64,000 bases of DNA from Pseudoroseomonas aestuarii (GCF_042651065.1 NZ_JBHSCH010000002.1:96927-160926), one strand, 5' to 3'. Positions 30,172-39,538 are shown, numbered from the stretch's first letter. Numbers and translations: made by a program. The notes: a model not told the origin generated them from the letters alone.

Positions 30172-31470
30172 ATGAACTGGACCGACGCCACCGCCCGAGC
30201 CGCGCTGCGGCGCGTGTTCGACGCCGCCATCCGCGCCGCCGACCCGCGCGCCATCCTGGCGAGCCACCTGCCGCCGCAGCCCCGCGGGCGGGTGGTGGTG
30301 GTGGGCGCCGGCAAGTCGGCCGCGGTGATGGCGGCGGCGGTGGAGGCCGCCTGGCCGGGGGCCGATCTCTCCGGCCTCGTCATCACCCGCTACGGGCATG
30401 CGGTGCCCACGGCCCGCATCCGCGTGGTCGAGGCCAGCCACCCGGTGCCGGACGCCGCCGGCGCCGCCGCCGCCGCCGAGGTGCTGCGCGCCGTGCAGGG
30501 CCTGACGGCGGACGACCTGGTGCTGGCGCTGATCTCGGGCGGCGGCTCCTCGCTGATGGCGCTGCCCGCCGAGGGGCTGACGCTGGAGGACAAGCAGGCG
30601 GTCAACCGCGCCCTGCTCGCCTCCGGCGCCACCATCCACGAGATGAACTGCGTCCGCCGCCACCTCTCCGCCATCAAGGGCGGGCGGCTGGCGGCGGCGG
30701 CGCATCCCGCGCGGGTGCTGACGCTGGCCATCTCCGACGTGCCGGGGGACGATCCCACCGTCATCGCCTCCGGCCCCACCGTGCCGGACCCGTCGAGCTT
30801 CGCCGAGGCGCGTGGCATCGTGGCGCATTACGGCATCGGCCTGCCGCCCGCCGTGGCCGCGCATCTCGCGGCCGCCGCCGACGAGACGCCCAAGCCCGGC
30901 GACCCGCGCCTGGCCGGCGCCGAATTCCGCATGATCGCGACGCCGCAGATGGCGCTGGAAGCCGCCGCCGCCGAGGCGCGCGCCCTGGGCCTCACCCCCC
31001 TGCTGCTGGGCGATGCGCTGGAGGGCGAGGCGGCGGTGCTGGGCACGGCGCTGGCCGGCATCGCCCGCAGCGTCCGCGCCCATGGCCACCCTGTGGCGGC
31101 GCCCGCCCTGCTGCTCTCCGGCGGCGAGACCACGGTGACCATCCGCCCCGGCACGCCCCAGGGGCGCCCCGGTGGCGGCCGCGGCGGGCGCAACGGGGAA
31201 TGCCTGCTGGGCTTCACCCTCGCCGCCGCCGGCCAGCCCGGCACCTGGGCGCTGATGGGCGACACGGACGGCATCGACGGCTCGGAGGAGAATGCCGGCG
31301 CCATCGCCGCGCCCGACACGCTGGCCCGCGCCACGGCGGCCGGGCTCGACGCGCGCGCGCTGCTGGCGGCGCATGACAGCTTCGGCCTTTTTCACGGATT
31401 GGGCGATACCATCGTCACCGGGCCGACACTGACGAATGTTAACGACTTCCGTGCCATCCTGATTGCCTGA
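30172..31470 (+). CDS. ttuD: Glycerate 2-kinase (TtuD/GckA, MOFRL family)
   Basis: Phosphorylates D-glycerate to 2-phosphoglycerate; historically annotated hydroxypyruvate reductase. The 432-residue protein has the N-terminal DUF4147 domain (VVVVGAGKSAAVMAAAVE, LISGGGSSLMALPAEGLTLEDK, NCVRRHLSAIKGGRLA, AISDVPGDDP) and the C-terminal MOFRL domain (LLLSGGETTVTI ... GRNGECLLGF, DTDGIDGSEENAGA). Pyruvate kinase follows, so glycerate can enter pyruvate via 2-phosphoglycerate and PEP, as in tartrate (ttu) clusters. Confidence 0.92.
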   Translation: MNWTDATARAALRRVFDAAIRAADPRAILASHLPPQPRGRVVVVGAGKSAAVMAAAVEAAWPGADLSGLVITRYGHAVPTARIRVVEASHPVPDAAGAAAAAEVLRAVQGLTADDLVLALISGGGSSLMALPAEGLTLEDKQAVNRALLASGATIHEMNCVRRHLSAIKGGRLAAAAHPARVLTLAISDVPGDDPTVIASGPTVPDPSSFAEARGIVAHYGIGLPPAVAAHLAAAADETPKPGDPRLAGAEFRMIATPQMALEAAAAEARALGLTPLLLGDALEGEAAVLGTALAGIARSVRAHGHPVAAPALLLSGGETTVTIRPGTPQGRPGGGRGGRNGECLLGFTLAAAGQPGTWALMGDTDGIDGSEENAGAIAAPDTLARATAAGLDARALLAAHDSFGLFHGLGDTIVTGPTLTNVNDFRAILIA

Positions 31471-31490
31471 CGGCGCCTCTGCCGCCATGT

Positions 31491-31511
31491 GCCGGGCTCA
31501 AACTGCCCGGC
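31491..31511 (+). terminator. Hairpin between ttuD and pyk
   Basis: Perfect 7-bp stem GCCGGGC / GCCCGGC, 7-nt loop, followed by CTTTCCTCT; it may partly uncouple pyk expression from ttuD. Confidence 0.45.
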
Positions 31512-31557
31512 CTTTCCTCTCATGCCGGGCTGAAGCCCGAGACAGAAGGATACTCCC

Positions 31558-32991
31558 TTGCCGCCGCGCATCCCGCTCCGCCGCCACCGCCGCACCAAGA
31601 TCGTCGCCACGCTGGGCCCGGCCAGCTCCACGCCGGAGGTGCTGGAGCGCCTCTACCGCGGCGGCGCCGACGTGTTCCGGCTCAACTTCAGCCATGGCAG
31701 CCACGAGGACCACGCGGCGCGCATCGAGATGATCCGCGCGCTGGAGAAGAAGGTGGGCCGGCCCATCGGCATCCTGGCCGATGTGCAGGGGCCGAAGCTG
31801 CGCGTCGGGCGGTTCCAGGGCGGGCGGGTGCAGTTGCAGACCGGCCAGCGCTTCCGCCTCGACATGAGCGCCACGCCGGGCGACGTGCGCCGCGTGCAGC
31901 TGCCGCATGCCGAGATCATGGACGCGGCCCGCATCGGCACCACCCTGCTGCTCGATGACGGCAAGCTGCGCCTGCGCGTGGTGCACAAGCGGGACGACCA
32001 CCTGGAGACCGAGATCCTGGTCGGCGGCCCGCTCTCCGACCGCAAGGGCGTGAACGTGCCGGACGTGGCGCTGCCCATCCCGGCGCTGACCGAGAAGGAC
32101 CGTGCCGACCTCGACTTCGTGCTGCCGCTCGGCATCGAGTATGTCGGCCTCTCCTTCGTGCAGCGCCCCGAGGACGTGGCCGAGGCCAAGGCCATCGCCG
32201 ATGGCCGCGCCTGGGTGATGGTGAAGATGGAGAAGCCCCAGGCGGTCGAGAATCTCGAGGGCATTCTGGCGCTCACCGACTGCGTCATGGTGGCGCGCGG
32301 CGACCTCGGCGTGGAATGCCCGCCCGAGGAGGTGCCGCTGATCCAGAAGCGCATCGTCCGCGCCGCCCGCGCCCTCGGCAAACCGGTGGTGGTGGCGACG
32401 CAGATGCTGGAGAGCATGATCACCGCCCCCGCCCCCACCCGCGCCGAGGCCTCCGACGTCGCCACCGCCGTGTTCGACGGGGCGGACGCGGTGATGCTCT
32501 CGGCCGAGAGCGCCGCCGGTCAGTTCCCCTTCGAGGCGGTGAACATGATGGACCGCATCCTGACCCGCGTGGAGCAGGATGATGGCTGGCGCCAGATCAC
32601 TGATGCCGCCCGCCCCGCGCCGGAGAAGAACTCGGCCGGCGCCATCGCCGCCGCCGCCCGCCAGGTGGCCGAGACGATCGAGGCGGAGGTGATCGCCACC
32701 TTTACCGCCACCGGCTCCACCACGCTGCGCGTGGCGCGGGAGCGGCCCGGCAGCCCGATCCTGGGCCTGACTTCCAGCGAGGCCACCTCGCGCCGCATGG
32801 CGGTGGTGTGGGGCGTCCACCCCCTGCTCTCGGCCGAGCCGCACTCGATGACGGACATGGTGCACAAGGCAGTGCGCGCGGCCCAGGCGGAAGGCTTCGC
32901 CAGCACGGGGGATGAGGTGGTGGTCACCGCCGGCGTGCCCTTCGGGACGCCGGGGACGACCAACGCGCTGCGCGTGGCCGTGGTGAAGTAG
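31558..32991 (+). CDS. pyk: Pyruvate kinase
   Basis: Glycolytic PEP to pyruvate, forming ATP. The 477-residue protein has RRTKIVATLGPASS, VFRLNFSHG, the active-site block VMVKMEKPQAVENL (Lys acid/base), VMVARGDLGVE and ATQMLESMI, with an allosteric C-terminal domain. It starts with TTG at 31558, supported by AGAAGGA seven bases upstream and no ATG before the conserved core. A strong terminator follows whose exact 44-bp sequence recurs after guaB. Confidence 0.95.
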   Translation: MPPRIPLRRHRRTKIVATLGPASSTPEVLERLYRGGADVFRLNFSHGSHEDHAARIEMIRALEKKVGRPIGILADVQGPKLRVGRFQGGRVQLQTGQRFRLDMSATPGDVRRVQLPHAEIMDAARIGTTLLLDDGKLRLRVVHKRDDHLETEILVGGPLSDRKGVNVPDVALPIPALTEKDRADLDFVLPLGIEYVGLSFVQRPEDVAEAKAIADGRAWVMVKMEKPQAVENLEGILALTDCVMVARGDLGVECPPEEVPLIQKRIVRAARALGKPVVVATQMLESMITAPAPTRAEASDVATAVFDGADAVMLSAESAAGQFPFEAVNMMDRILTRVEQDDGWRQITDAARPAPEKNSAGAIAAAARQVAETIEAEVIATFTATGSTTLRVARERPGSPILGLTSSEATSRRMAVVWGVHPLLSAEPHSMTDMVHKAVRAAQAEGFASTGDEVVVTAGVPFGTPGTTNALRVAVVK

Positions 32992-32997
32992 AAAAGG

Positions 32998-33041
32998 CAA
33001 GGCCGGGGGAAGGAATTCCCCCGGACCCCCATCTTTTTTCT
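32998..33041 (+). terminator. Intrinsic terminator of pyk; copy A of a 44-bp repeated element
   Basis: Stem CCGGGGGAA / TTCCCCCGG (33003-33024, loop GGAA) followed after CCCCC by six T. All 44 bases are identical, in inverted orientation, to 51517-51560. Confidence 0.85.
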
Positions 33042-33042
33042 G

Positions 33043-34140
33043 TCAGCTTGCCGCTTCGCGGTCGAGCAGGGCGCGCTTGCGCGGCAGGCCCCAGCGGTAG
33101 CCGGTGAGGCTGCCGTCCCGGCCAATCACGCGGTGGCAGGGCACCGCCAGCGCCACCGGGTTGGCGCCGCAGGCCGCCGCCACCGCCCGCACGGCGCGCG
33201 GCTGGCCGATGCGCGCCGCCAGATCGGAATAGGTGGTGGTGCGGCCGGGCGGGATGTCCGTCAGCGCCTGCCAGACGCGGTGCTGGAAGGCGGTGCCGCG
33301 CAGATCCAGCGGCAGGGCGCGGGCGGCGTGCGGCTCCTCGATCAGCGCGACCACGGCGCGCAGTTCCGCCGCCATGGCTCCGTCGCCCGGAAGCAATCGC
33401 GCCTGTGGGAAGCGGGCGGCCAGCTCCCCCTCCAGCGTCGGCTCATCCGGGCCGAAGGCGATGCGGCAGAGGCCCTTCTCCGTGCGCGCCACCAGCAGCA
33501 GGCCGAGCGGCGATTCCGTGAAGGCGTAGCGGATCTCCTCCCCCGCCCCGCCACGCCGGGCGGCGCCGGGCGTCATGCCGAGCAGCCGGCCGGGTCGCTC
33601 ATAGACACGGCTCTCGCTGCCGAAGCCGGCCTCCGCCACCGCATCGGCCACGCGGGTGCCCCCGGCCAGGGCGGCTTGCAGGCGGCGTGCCTTCACCGCG
33701 TCGGCATAGGCGCCGGGGGTGAGGCCGGTCACCGCGCGGAACAGGCGCAGGAAGTGGTGCTTCGCGTAGCCGGCGCGGGCGGCCAGCACCGCCAGGGGCG
33801 GCAGGGTCTCCGCTTCCTCGATCAGCGCGCAGGCGGCGCGCACCGCCTCGGCCTGCAGGGCGGCGCGCTCGCCACGCGGGTCGCAGCGGCGGCAGGCGCG
33901 GAAGCCCGCCGCCTCGGCGCCCGCGCAATCGGCGAAGAAGCGCACGTTCCGCCGCAGCGGCAGGCGGGAGGGGCAGCCGAACCGGCAATAGACGCCCTGC
34001 GTGGTCACGGCATAGAGCATGCCGGGATTGGGCTGGCGGCCTTGCAGGGCGGACCAGAGCCGGTCGGCCTGCTGTTCCGCCGGGAGGTCCGTGACGCTGT
34101 CCATGGCGATGTCCGTGGAGGTTCCGGTGTCGGGGCTCAT
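33043..34140 (-). CDS. ada: Ada: bifunctional DNA alkylation repair protein and regulator
   Basis: Methyl acceptor and activator of the adaptive response. The 365-residue protein has the Zn/methyl-phosphotriester domain with four Cys (GVYCRFGCPSR, Cys52 and Cys56; RACRRC, Cys83 and Cys86), an AraC-type HTH (LAARAGYAKHHFLRLFRAVTG) and the O6-alkylguanine transferase domain ending in active site VPCHRVIGRDGSLTGYRWG. The ATG at 34140 is used; ATG 34104 would give 353 residues, close to E. coli Ada. No strong Shine-Dalgarno for either. Confidence 0.94.
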   Translation of the reverse strand: MSPDTGTSTDIAMDSVTDLPAEQQADRLWSALQGRQPNPGMLYAVTTQGVYCRFGCPSRLPLRRNVRFFADCAGAEAAGFRACRRCDPRGERAALQAEAVRAACALIEEAETLPPLAVLAARAGYAKHHFLRLFRAVTGLTPGAYADAVKARRLQAALAGGTRVADAVAEAGFGSESRVYERPGRLLGMTPGAARRGGAGEEIRYAFTESPLGLLLVARTEKGLCRIAFGPDEPTLEGELAARFPQARLLPGDGAMAAELRAVVALIEEPHAARALPLDLRGTAFQHRVWQALTDIPPGRTTTYSDLAARIGQPRAVRAVAAACGANPVALAVPCHRVIGRDGSLTGYRWGLPRKRALLDREAAS

Positions 34141-34203
34141 GGCGGGATGTGTCGCACGGGCCGGGCGGGAGCGGCCATCCGGCCGTTGCCGCGGCACGGC
34201 GCT

Positions 34204-34779
34204 TCAGGTGCCGGTGCCGTGCACCTTGTCGTGCAGGGCGCGCAGCCGCTCCGCCGCGCCCGGCAGGGTCGGGTGCAGGCTCACCGCCTCCTCCATCGCG
34301 CGCAGCGCGCCCTGCCTGTCCCCCACCTGCTCGCGCAGCGAGGAGAGCAGCGCCAGCGCCACGAAGTGCCGCGGCTGCAGCACCAGCACCTGCTGCAGGT
34401 CGCTCATGGCGGCCTGCATGTCGCCCAGGGCGGCCAGCGCCTGGGCGCGCATCAGCCAGGCATCGGCATGGCCGGGTTGCAGGGTGATGGCGGCGTCGAA
34501 ATCCTCCACCGCGTCGGCCGGGGCCTCGGCCTCCAGGTTGCGCCGGCCGCGTTGGAGCAGCAGCGTCACGGCGGGCGAGGCACCCTGCGCCCAGAGGGTG
34601 CGGATGCGCGCGGCCAGGGCGGCGCCCGCCACCTCGTCCGGCGCCGCGGGCAGTGCGTCCAGCAGGCGCTCGACCTCCGCCTTGCGGGCTTCGGCGGTGG
34701 CGGGGCGCTGCGCCTCCGCCACCCCGGGAGGCAGCAGCGGCAGGGCCAGCAGGAGCAGGGGCAGCAATGCGGCGCGCAT
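34204..34779 (-). CDS. Exported TPR-repeat protein
   Basis: A 191-residue protein with a signal peptide (LLPLLLLALPLLPP, then GVAEAQ) and about three TPR units: LLQRGRRNLEAEAPADAVEDFDAAITLQPGH..., AWLMRAQALAALGDMQAAMSDLQQVLVLQP, and LALLSSLREQVGDRQGALRAMEEAVSLHP. Likely a periplasmic protein-protein scaffold. Similar small TPR proteins are common in alphaproteobacteria without assigned role. The ATG at 34779 begins the signal peptide. Upstream on the same strand is a decayed transporter. Confidence 0.82.
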   Translation of the reverse strand: MRAALLPLLLLALPLLPPGVAEAQRPATAEARKAEVERLLDALPAAPDEVAGAALAARIRTLWAQGASPAVTLLLQRGRRNLEAEAPADAVEDFDAAITLQPGHADAWLMRAQALAALGDMQAAMSDLQQVLVLQPRHFVALALLSSLREQVGDRQGALRAMEEAVSLHPTLPGAAERLRALHDKVHGTGT

Positions 34780-34829
34780 GGCGCCATGGTCCGGTGGCCG
34801 GGCGGTGCTCCGCAAGCAAAATCCGCCCG

Positions 34830-35420
34830 GCCGCCGCGCGGGTCCAGCGCGGCGCGTGGCCCGTCGCCCACAAGGTTGAAGGCCAGCACCACCAGGAAGA
34901 TGGCGAGGCCGGGATAGACCGACATCCACGGCGCCTGGGTGAGGATGCGCTGCGCCGCGTTCAGCATCGAGCCCCAGGAGGCACGGGCGGCTGCTGGCCG
35001 AGGAAGGAGAACGAGGCCTCGGCGATGATCGCCTCCGCGATGGCCAGCGTGCCCCGCACCAGCAGCGGCGGGTTGCCCATGGCGCGGACGGCCTCCCCCC
35101 GGTCCATCGCCTTGGCCGCCAACGCCATGCCGCGCGCCAGGCGCATGAAGATCGGCGTGGCCGAGATGGCGATGGCCGGCAGCGCCACGGCGATGAACAC
35201 CAGCCCCGCCAGCAAGCCCGGCCATGGCCAGGCGGCCGGCCGCATGCCGCCCGAGAGCTGGCGCGGATATTCCGCCGCGCGCCGCGCCGCCTCGGGGATG
35301 CGCACCTGCTCGGGCGCGGCGATGGCGGCGCCGCGCCTCGGCCGGCAGTTCGCCGATCTCCCTCCCGGCGAGGCGGAAGGTAATGGAGAGGTCGATGACC
35401 TCGGGCGCCGGCGAGTTCAT
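34830..35420 (-). pseudogene. Remnant of a dipeptide/oligopeptide ABC transporter (ATPase + permease fusion debris)
   Basis: Pieces of two genes lie in three frames. From 35420 an ATPase start (MNSPAPEVIDLSITFRLAG). Near 35305 a DppD/OppD signature piece (RIPEAARRAAEYPRQLSGGM) runs straight into a DppC-type permease core (FIAVALPAIAISATPIF, FMRLARGMALAAKAMDRGE, IAEASFSFLG). After a frame change, the permease C-terminus follows (SWGSMLNAAQRILTQAPWMS ... PGLAIFLVVLAFNLVGDG, then ALDPR). The ATPase lacks Walker A and B, so a large internal deletion plus frameshifts inactivated the locus. Confidence 0.8.
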
Positions 35421-35737
35421 GGGCCGGCACCGGCGCCGGCTGGAAGGGGGAGAGGCAGGGGCATGGTGCCGGAAACTTGCACAATCCGGGCCACGGCCGG
35501 GCCGCGCTCCGGCTTGGCAAGGCGGGGGGGCGCCCGGCAGCATGGCAGGATGCATCCGCCCCCGGCCGGCATAGCCAGCACCAGCATGGCAGGCATGGGG
35601 CAGGACGAGGAGGCTTCCCTGCCGCCGTTTCGCCACCACTTCGCGGGAAGCCGCCTCCGCCGACGCGGCCTGACACTCCCGCGCCGCCGCCGCGTTGCCG
35701 CAGCGGCACCGCCCCCACCGCTTCCGGAGACGACCCG
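35421..35737. other. Gene-free stretch before osmF
   Basis: 317 bp between the transporter remnant and osmF. I see no convincing ORF, RNA or intact promoter. It is GC-rich with scattered short palindromes (for example GCCGGCACCGGCGCCGGC near 35424) and should hold the osmF promoter. Confidence 0.4.
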
Positions 35738-36694
35738 ATGACCCTGCCGCCCGCCCTGCCCTCCGCCCCCCTCAAGCGCCGCGCCGCGCTGGGGCTGGCC
35801 GCCGCCGGCCTCGCGCTCGCCCTGCCCCGCGCCCCGCGCGCGCAGGACCGCCCCATCACCATCGGCTCCAAGCTGGACACGGAGGGCGCGCTGCTCGGCG
35901 AGATGATCGCCCAGGTGCTGGAGGCGCAGAAGGTGCCGGTGCAGCGCCGCCTGCAACTCGGCCCGACGCGCATCGTCCGCGAGGCGCTGATCGCTGGCGA
36001 GATCGACCTCTACCCCGAATACACCGGCAATGGCGCCTTCTTCTTCCAGAGGGAGGATGACCCAGCCTGGCACAACGCCGCCCAGGCGGCCGAGACGGTG
36101 CGCCGGCTGGACGCCGAGCGGAACAAGCTGGTCTGGCTGAAGCCTGCGGCGGCCAACAACACCTGGGCCATCGCCGTGCGCCAGGACTTGGCGAAGCAGG
36201 CCAGCCTGAAGAGCCTGGACGATCTGGCGCGCCACCTGAAGGCGGATGGCGCCTTCAAGCTCGCCGCCTCGGCCGAGTTCGTCGAGAGCCCGGCGGCGCT
36301 GCCTTCCTTCCAGAAGGCCTATGGCTTCACCCTGCCGCCCGAGCGGCTGCTGGTGCTCTCGGGCGGCGACACGGCGGTGACGATGCGCGCCGCCGCCGAG
36401 AAGCTCAACGGCGTCAACGCCGCCATGGTCTATGGCACGGACGGCGCCATCCAGGCGCTGGAGCTGGTGGTGCTGGAGGACCCGAAGGGCGCGCAGATCG
36501 TCTACCAGCCTGCCCCCGTGGTGCGGCAGGCGGTGGCCGAGCGGCTGCCGAAGCTCGGCGAATGGCTCGACCCGCTCTTCGCCTCGCTCTCGCTGGAGAC
36601 GCTGCAGACGCTGAACGCCCGCATCGTGGTGGAGGGGCAGCCGGCGCGGCAGGTGGCCGCGGCGCATCTGCGCGGCCTCGGCCTCGCGCGCTGA
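35738..36694 (+). CDS. osmF: Glycine-betaine/osmolyte-binding protein (OsmF/YehZ-like)
   Basis: A 318-residue periplasmic binding protein with a twin-arginine-like signal (LKRRAALGLAAAGLALALP, then RAQ). The mature part has DRPITIGSKLDTEGALLGEMI, the quaternary-amine fold hinge EIDLYPEYTGNGAFFF, and VYGTDGAIQALELVVLEDPK. This matches OsmF/YehZ of E. coli and OsmX of Salmonella. It is followed by a large permease, an ATPase and a small permease, reproducing the yehZ-Y-X-W set in one operon. Substrate specificity is not determined; YehZ itself binds betaine weakly. Confidence 0.88.
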   Translation: MTLPPALPSAPLKRRAALGLAAAGLALALPRAPRAQDRPITIGSKLDTEGALLGEMIAQVLEAQKVPVQRRLQLGPTRIVREALIAGEIDLYPEYTGNGAFFFQREDDPAWHNAAQAAETVRRLDAERNKLVWLKPAAANNTWAIAVRQDLAKQASLKSLDDLARHLKADGAFKLAASAEFVESPAALPSFQKAYGFTLPPERLLVLSGGDTAVTMRAAAEKLNGVNAAMVYGTDGAIQALELVVLEDPKGAQIVYQPAPVVRQAVAERLPKLGEWLDPLFASLSLETLQTLNARIVVEGQPARQVAAAHLRGLGLAR

Positions 36695-36696
36695 TC

Positions 36697-37890
36697 ATGC
36701 CGCTGCGACCGGCCGCCCTCGCCGCCCGCGCCGCGCCCGAGCCCGCCGCCCCGCGGCGCGAGGCCACCGCCATGGCGCTGCTGGCGGCGGGGGCGGCGGT
36801 GTGCCCTTTCCTGCTCGGCTGGCTCTCGCTGGCGCCGAACCGGCTGCTCAGCCCCCGCCCCGCCGCCCTGCCGATGACGCCGGGCGTGACGCTGGGGCTA
36901 GGAGCCTTCCTGTTCGCCTGCCTGGCCGTGCTGCTGCTGGCGCGGCGGGAGCGGCTGCTGCCCTGGGCCGAGGCCGCCGCCGCCCTGGCGCTGACGGCGC
37001 TGCTGGCGACCCTCGGCCTCGGCGCCGGCATGGCGCTGGAGGGCGTCTCGCCGCTGGCGCGCGCCATGCCGGCGGCCGGGCCGTGGCTGGCGGTGCTGCT
37101 GCTGGCGCTGGCGGCGGGAAGCTGCGCCGCCGGGCGCGGCGGCACGCCGGCGCGCTTCCTGCTGCTCTCCGCGCTGGGGGCCGCCGGGCTGCTGGCGGCC
37201 GGGCTGCTCGACGGCCTCTCCGTGGTGCGGGAGGCGGCGGCGCGCGGGGCCGAGATCCGTGCCGCCCTCGGCCAGCACCTGCTGCTGGCCGGCGGCGCGC
37301 TGGCGCTCGCCCTGGCGCTGGCGGTGCCGCTCGGCCTGCTGGCGCTCTCCCGCCCGCGGCTGGAGGCGGTGCTGATGGCGGTGGCCAACGGCTTCCAGGT
37401 GATCCCCTCCATCGCCTTGTTCGGCCTGCTGATGGGGCCGCTGGCGGCGCTGGCGGCGGCCTTCCCCGGGCTGCGCGCCTGGGGGGTGGGTGGCATCGGG
37501 CCGGCGCCGGCCATGCTGGCCATCTCGGCCTACCTGCTGCTGCCGCTGGCCAGCGCCCTGCTGGCCGGGCTGCGCGTCGCGGGGCCCGCGCTGCTGGATG
37601 CCGCGCGCGGCCAGGGGCTGACCGCGCGCCAGACCCTGCTGCGCCTGCGCCTGCCGCTCGGGCGCGGCGTCATCCTGGGCGGGCTGCGGGTGGCGGCGGT
37701 GCAGGCGGTGGGGCTGGCCACGCTGGCGGCGCTGATCGGCGGCGGCGGCCTCGGCGCGCTGGTGTTCCAGGGCATTGGCCAGCTCGCCACCGACCTCATC
37801 CTGCTCGGCGTGCTGCCGGTGGTGGCGCTCTCGCTGCTGGTGGACGCCCTGCTGGCCGCGCTGCAATCGGCGCTGGAGGTGCCGCGATGA
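36697..37890 (+). CDS. yehY: Osmolyte ABC transporter permease, large (YehY-like)
   Basis: A 397-residue inner-membrane protein with an N-terminal membrane domain of about four to five helices (residues 1-190, poorly conserved) and a C-terminal ProW-type permease domain (GQHLLLAGGALALALALAVPLG ... ANGFQVIPSIALFGLLMGP ... DAARGQGLTARQTLLRLRLPLGRGVIL). The length and two-part build match YehY (385 residues) rather than ordinary ProW. It starts two bases after the osmF stop and overlaps the ATPase gene by four. Confidence 0.88.
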   Translation: MPLRPAALAARAAPEPAAPRREATAMALLAAGAAVCPFLLGWLSLAPNRLLSPRPAALPMTPGVTLGLGAFLFACLAVLLLARRERLLPWAEAAAALALTALLATLGLGAGMALEGVSPLARAMPAAGPWLAVLLLALAAGSCAAGRGGTPARFLLLSALGAAGLLAAGLLDGLSVVREAAARGAEIRAALGQHLLLAGGALALALALAVPLGLLALSRPRLEAVLMAVANGFQVIPSIALFGLLMGPLAALAAAFPGLRAWGVGGIGPAPAMLAISAYLLLPLASALLAGLRVAGPALLDAARGQGLTARQTLLRLRLPLGRGVILGGLRVAAVQAVGLATLAALIGGGGLGALVFQGIGQLATDLILLGVLPVVALSLLVDALLAALQSALEVPR

Positions 37891-38819
37891 TCCGCTTCGA
37901 GGGGGTCTCCCGCCGCTATGGCGACCGCGCCGTGGTGGACCGGGTGACGCTGGAGGTGCCCACGGGCAGCATCTGCGTGCTGCTCGGCGAGAGCGGCTCC
38001 GGCAAGTCCACGCTGATGCGCATGGTCAACCGCCTCGTCGAGCCCAGCGCCGGCCGCGTGCTGGTCTCGGGGCGGGACGTGGCGCAGGCCGAGCCGGAGG
38101 CACTGCGGCGCGGCATCGGCTATGTCATCCAGTCGGTCGGGCTGTTCCCGCACTGGCGGGTGGCGGAGAACATCGCCACCGTGCCGCGCCTGCTGGGCTG
38201 GGCGCCGGAGCGCGCCGCCGCGCGGGTGGACGAGCTGCTGGCGCTGGTGGGACTGGAGCCGGAGCGCTTCCGCGCCCGCTTCCCGCACGAGCTCTCGGGC
38301 GGGCAGGCGCAGCGCGTGGGGCTGGCGCGGGCGCTGGCCGCCGACCCGCCGCTGCTGCTGATGGACGAGCCCTTCTCCGCCCTCGACCCCGGCACGCGGC
38401 GCGACCTGCAGGCGGAGCTGCGCCGCATCCATGCCAGCACCGGCAAGACCATCCTCTTCGTCACCCATGACGTGGAGGAGGCGCTGGCGCTGGCCGATCA
38501 TCTGGCGGTGCTGGAGGAGGGCCGGCTCGCCGCGCATGGCCGCCCGGCGCGGGTGCTGGAGGATGGCTCGGACCGCAGCGTGCGCCGCCTGTTCGGCGAG
38601 GAGAGCCTGGCCTTCCACCGCCTCGGCACCCTGCCCGCCGCCCGCCTCGCCCGCGACGAGGACGCGGAGGACGGCCTGCCCGTGCTGCCCGCCGCCGCCT
38701 CGCTGAAGCAGGCGCTGATGCTGATGCTGGAACAGGGCGCCGACCGCCTCGCCGTGCCGGCCGAGGCCGGCTTCCCCGGCGGCACGCTGCACTGGGCCGA
38801 TTTGGTGCGCGCGGCGTGA
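37887..38819 (+). CDS. yehX: Osmolyte ABC transporter ATPase (YehX-like)
   Basis: A 310-residue ATPase with Walker A GESGSGKSTLMR, Q-loop YVIQSVGLFPHW, signature LSGGQAQRVGLARAL, Walker B LLLMDEPFSALD and FVTHDVEEALALA. After the ATPase core (to ~235) there is a C-terminal extension where ProV/OpuA types carry CBS domains; here it is short and lacks clear CBS motifs. Starts ATGA-coupled to the large permease and ends GTGA-coupled to the small one. Confidence 0.92.
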   Translation: MIRFEGVSRRYGDRAVVDRVTLEVPTGSICVLLGESGSGKSTLMRMVNRLVEPSAGRVLVSGRDVAQAEPEALRRGIGYVIQSVGLFPHWRVAENIATVPRLLGWAPERAAARVDELLALVGLEPERFRARFPHELSGGQAQRVGLARALAADPPLLLMDEPFSALDPGTRRDLQAELRRIHASTGKTILFVTHDVEEALALADHLAVLEEGRLAAHGRPARVLEDGSDRSVRRLFGEESLAFHRLGTLPAARLARDEDAEDGLPVLPAAASLKQALMLMLEQGADRLAVPAEAGFPGGTLHWADLVRAA

Positions 38820-39538
38820 GCCGGCCGCTCCTCTGGCTGCTGGCGCAGGCCGCCGCCTTCCTGCTGGCGCTGTGGGCGGCGCCGCGGGCGGAGGGGCTGT
38901 GGCGCTGGCTGTTCCCCGGCATCGCCCGGCCCGTGTGGGAGAGCCAGGGCTGGTTCACCCTGCTGGGCGAGCACCTGATGCTCTCGCTCGGCGCCGCGGC
39001 CATCGCCGGCGCCATCGGCCTCGGCGCCGGTATCCTGGCCACGCGGCCGGGCGGGCAGCGGCTGCGGCCGCTGCTGGACGCGGTGTTCTCCCTGGCCCAG
39101 GCCATCCCGCCCGTGGCGGTCATCGCGCTCGCCCTGCCGCTGCTGGGCTTCGGCGCGGCGCCGACGCTGCTGGCGCTGGTGCTCTATGCCAGCCTGCCGG
39201 TGATGCGCGGCGCCGTGGCCGGGCTCGATGCCGTGCCGCCCGGCGTGCTGGATGCCGCGCGCGGCACCGGCATGGGGCGTGCGGGCATCCTGGCGCGGGT
39301 GGAGCTGCCGCTGGCGCTGCCGGTGATCCAGGCGGGGCTGCGCGTCGCCGTCGTGCTCTCGATCGCCACCACGGCGGTGGGGGCCGTGGCCGGGGCGCAG
39401 TGCCTGGGCACGCCCATCGTCACCGGGCTGGCCAATGGCAACATGGCCTGGGTGGCGCAGGGCGCCGTGTTCACCGCCTGGCTGGCGCTGCTGGCGGACC
39501 GGGCGCTGCGGCTGGTGCTGGCGCGGAGCACGGGATAG
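38816..39538 (+). CDS. yehW: Osmolyte ABC transporter permease, small (YehW-like)
   Basis: A 240-residue ProW-type permease: five to six helices, FSLAQAIPPVAVIALALPLLGFG and the coupling loop GVLDAARGTGMGRAGILARVELPLALPV. The GTG start overlaps the ATPase stop. Together with the large permease it should form the heterodimeric channel of the system. This is the last gene of the four-gene operon. Confidence 0.9.
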   Translation: MSRPLLWLLAQAAAFLLALWAAPRAEGLWRWLFPGIARPVWESQGWFTLLGEHLMLSLGAAAIAGAIGLGAGILATRPGGQRLRPLLDAVFSLAQAIPPVAVIALALPLLGFGAAPTLLALVLYASLPVMRGAVAGLDAVPPGVLDAARGTGMGRAGILARVELPLALPVIQAGLRVAVVLSIATTAVGAVAGAQCLGTPIVTGLANGNMAWVAQGAVFTAWLALLADRALRLVLARSTG

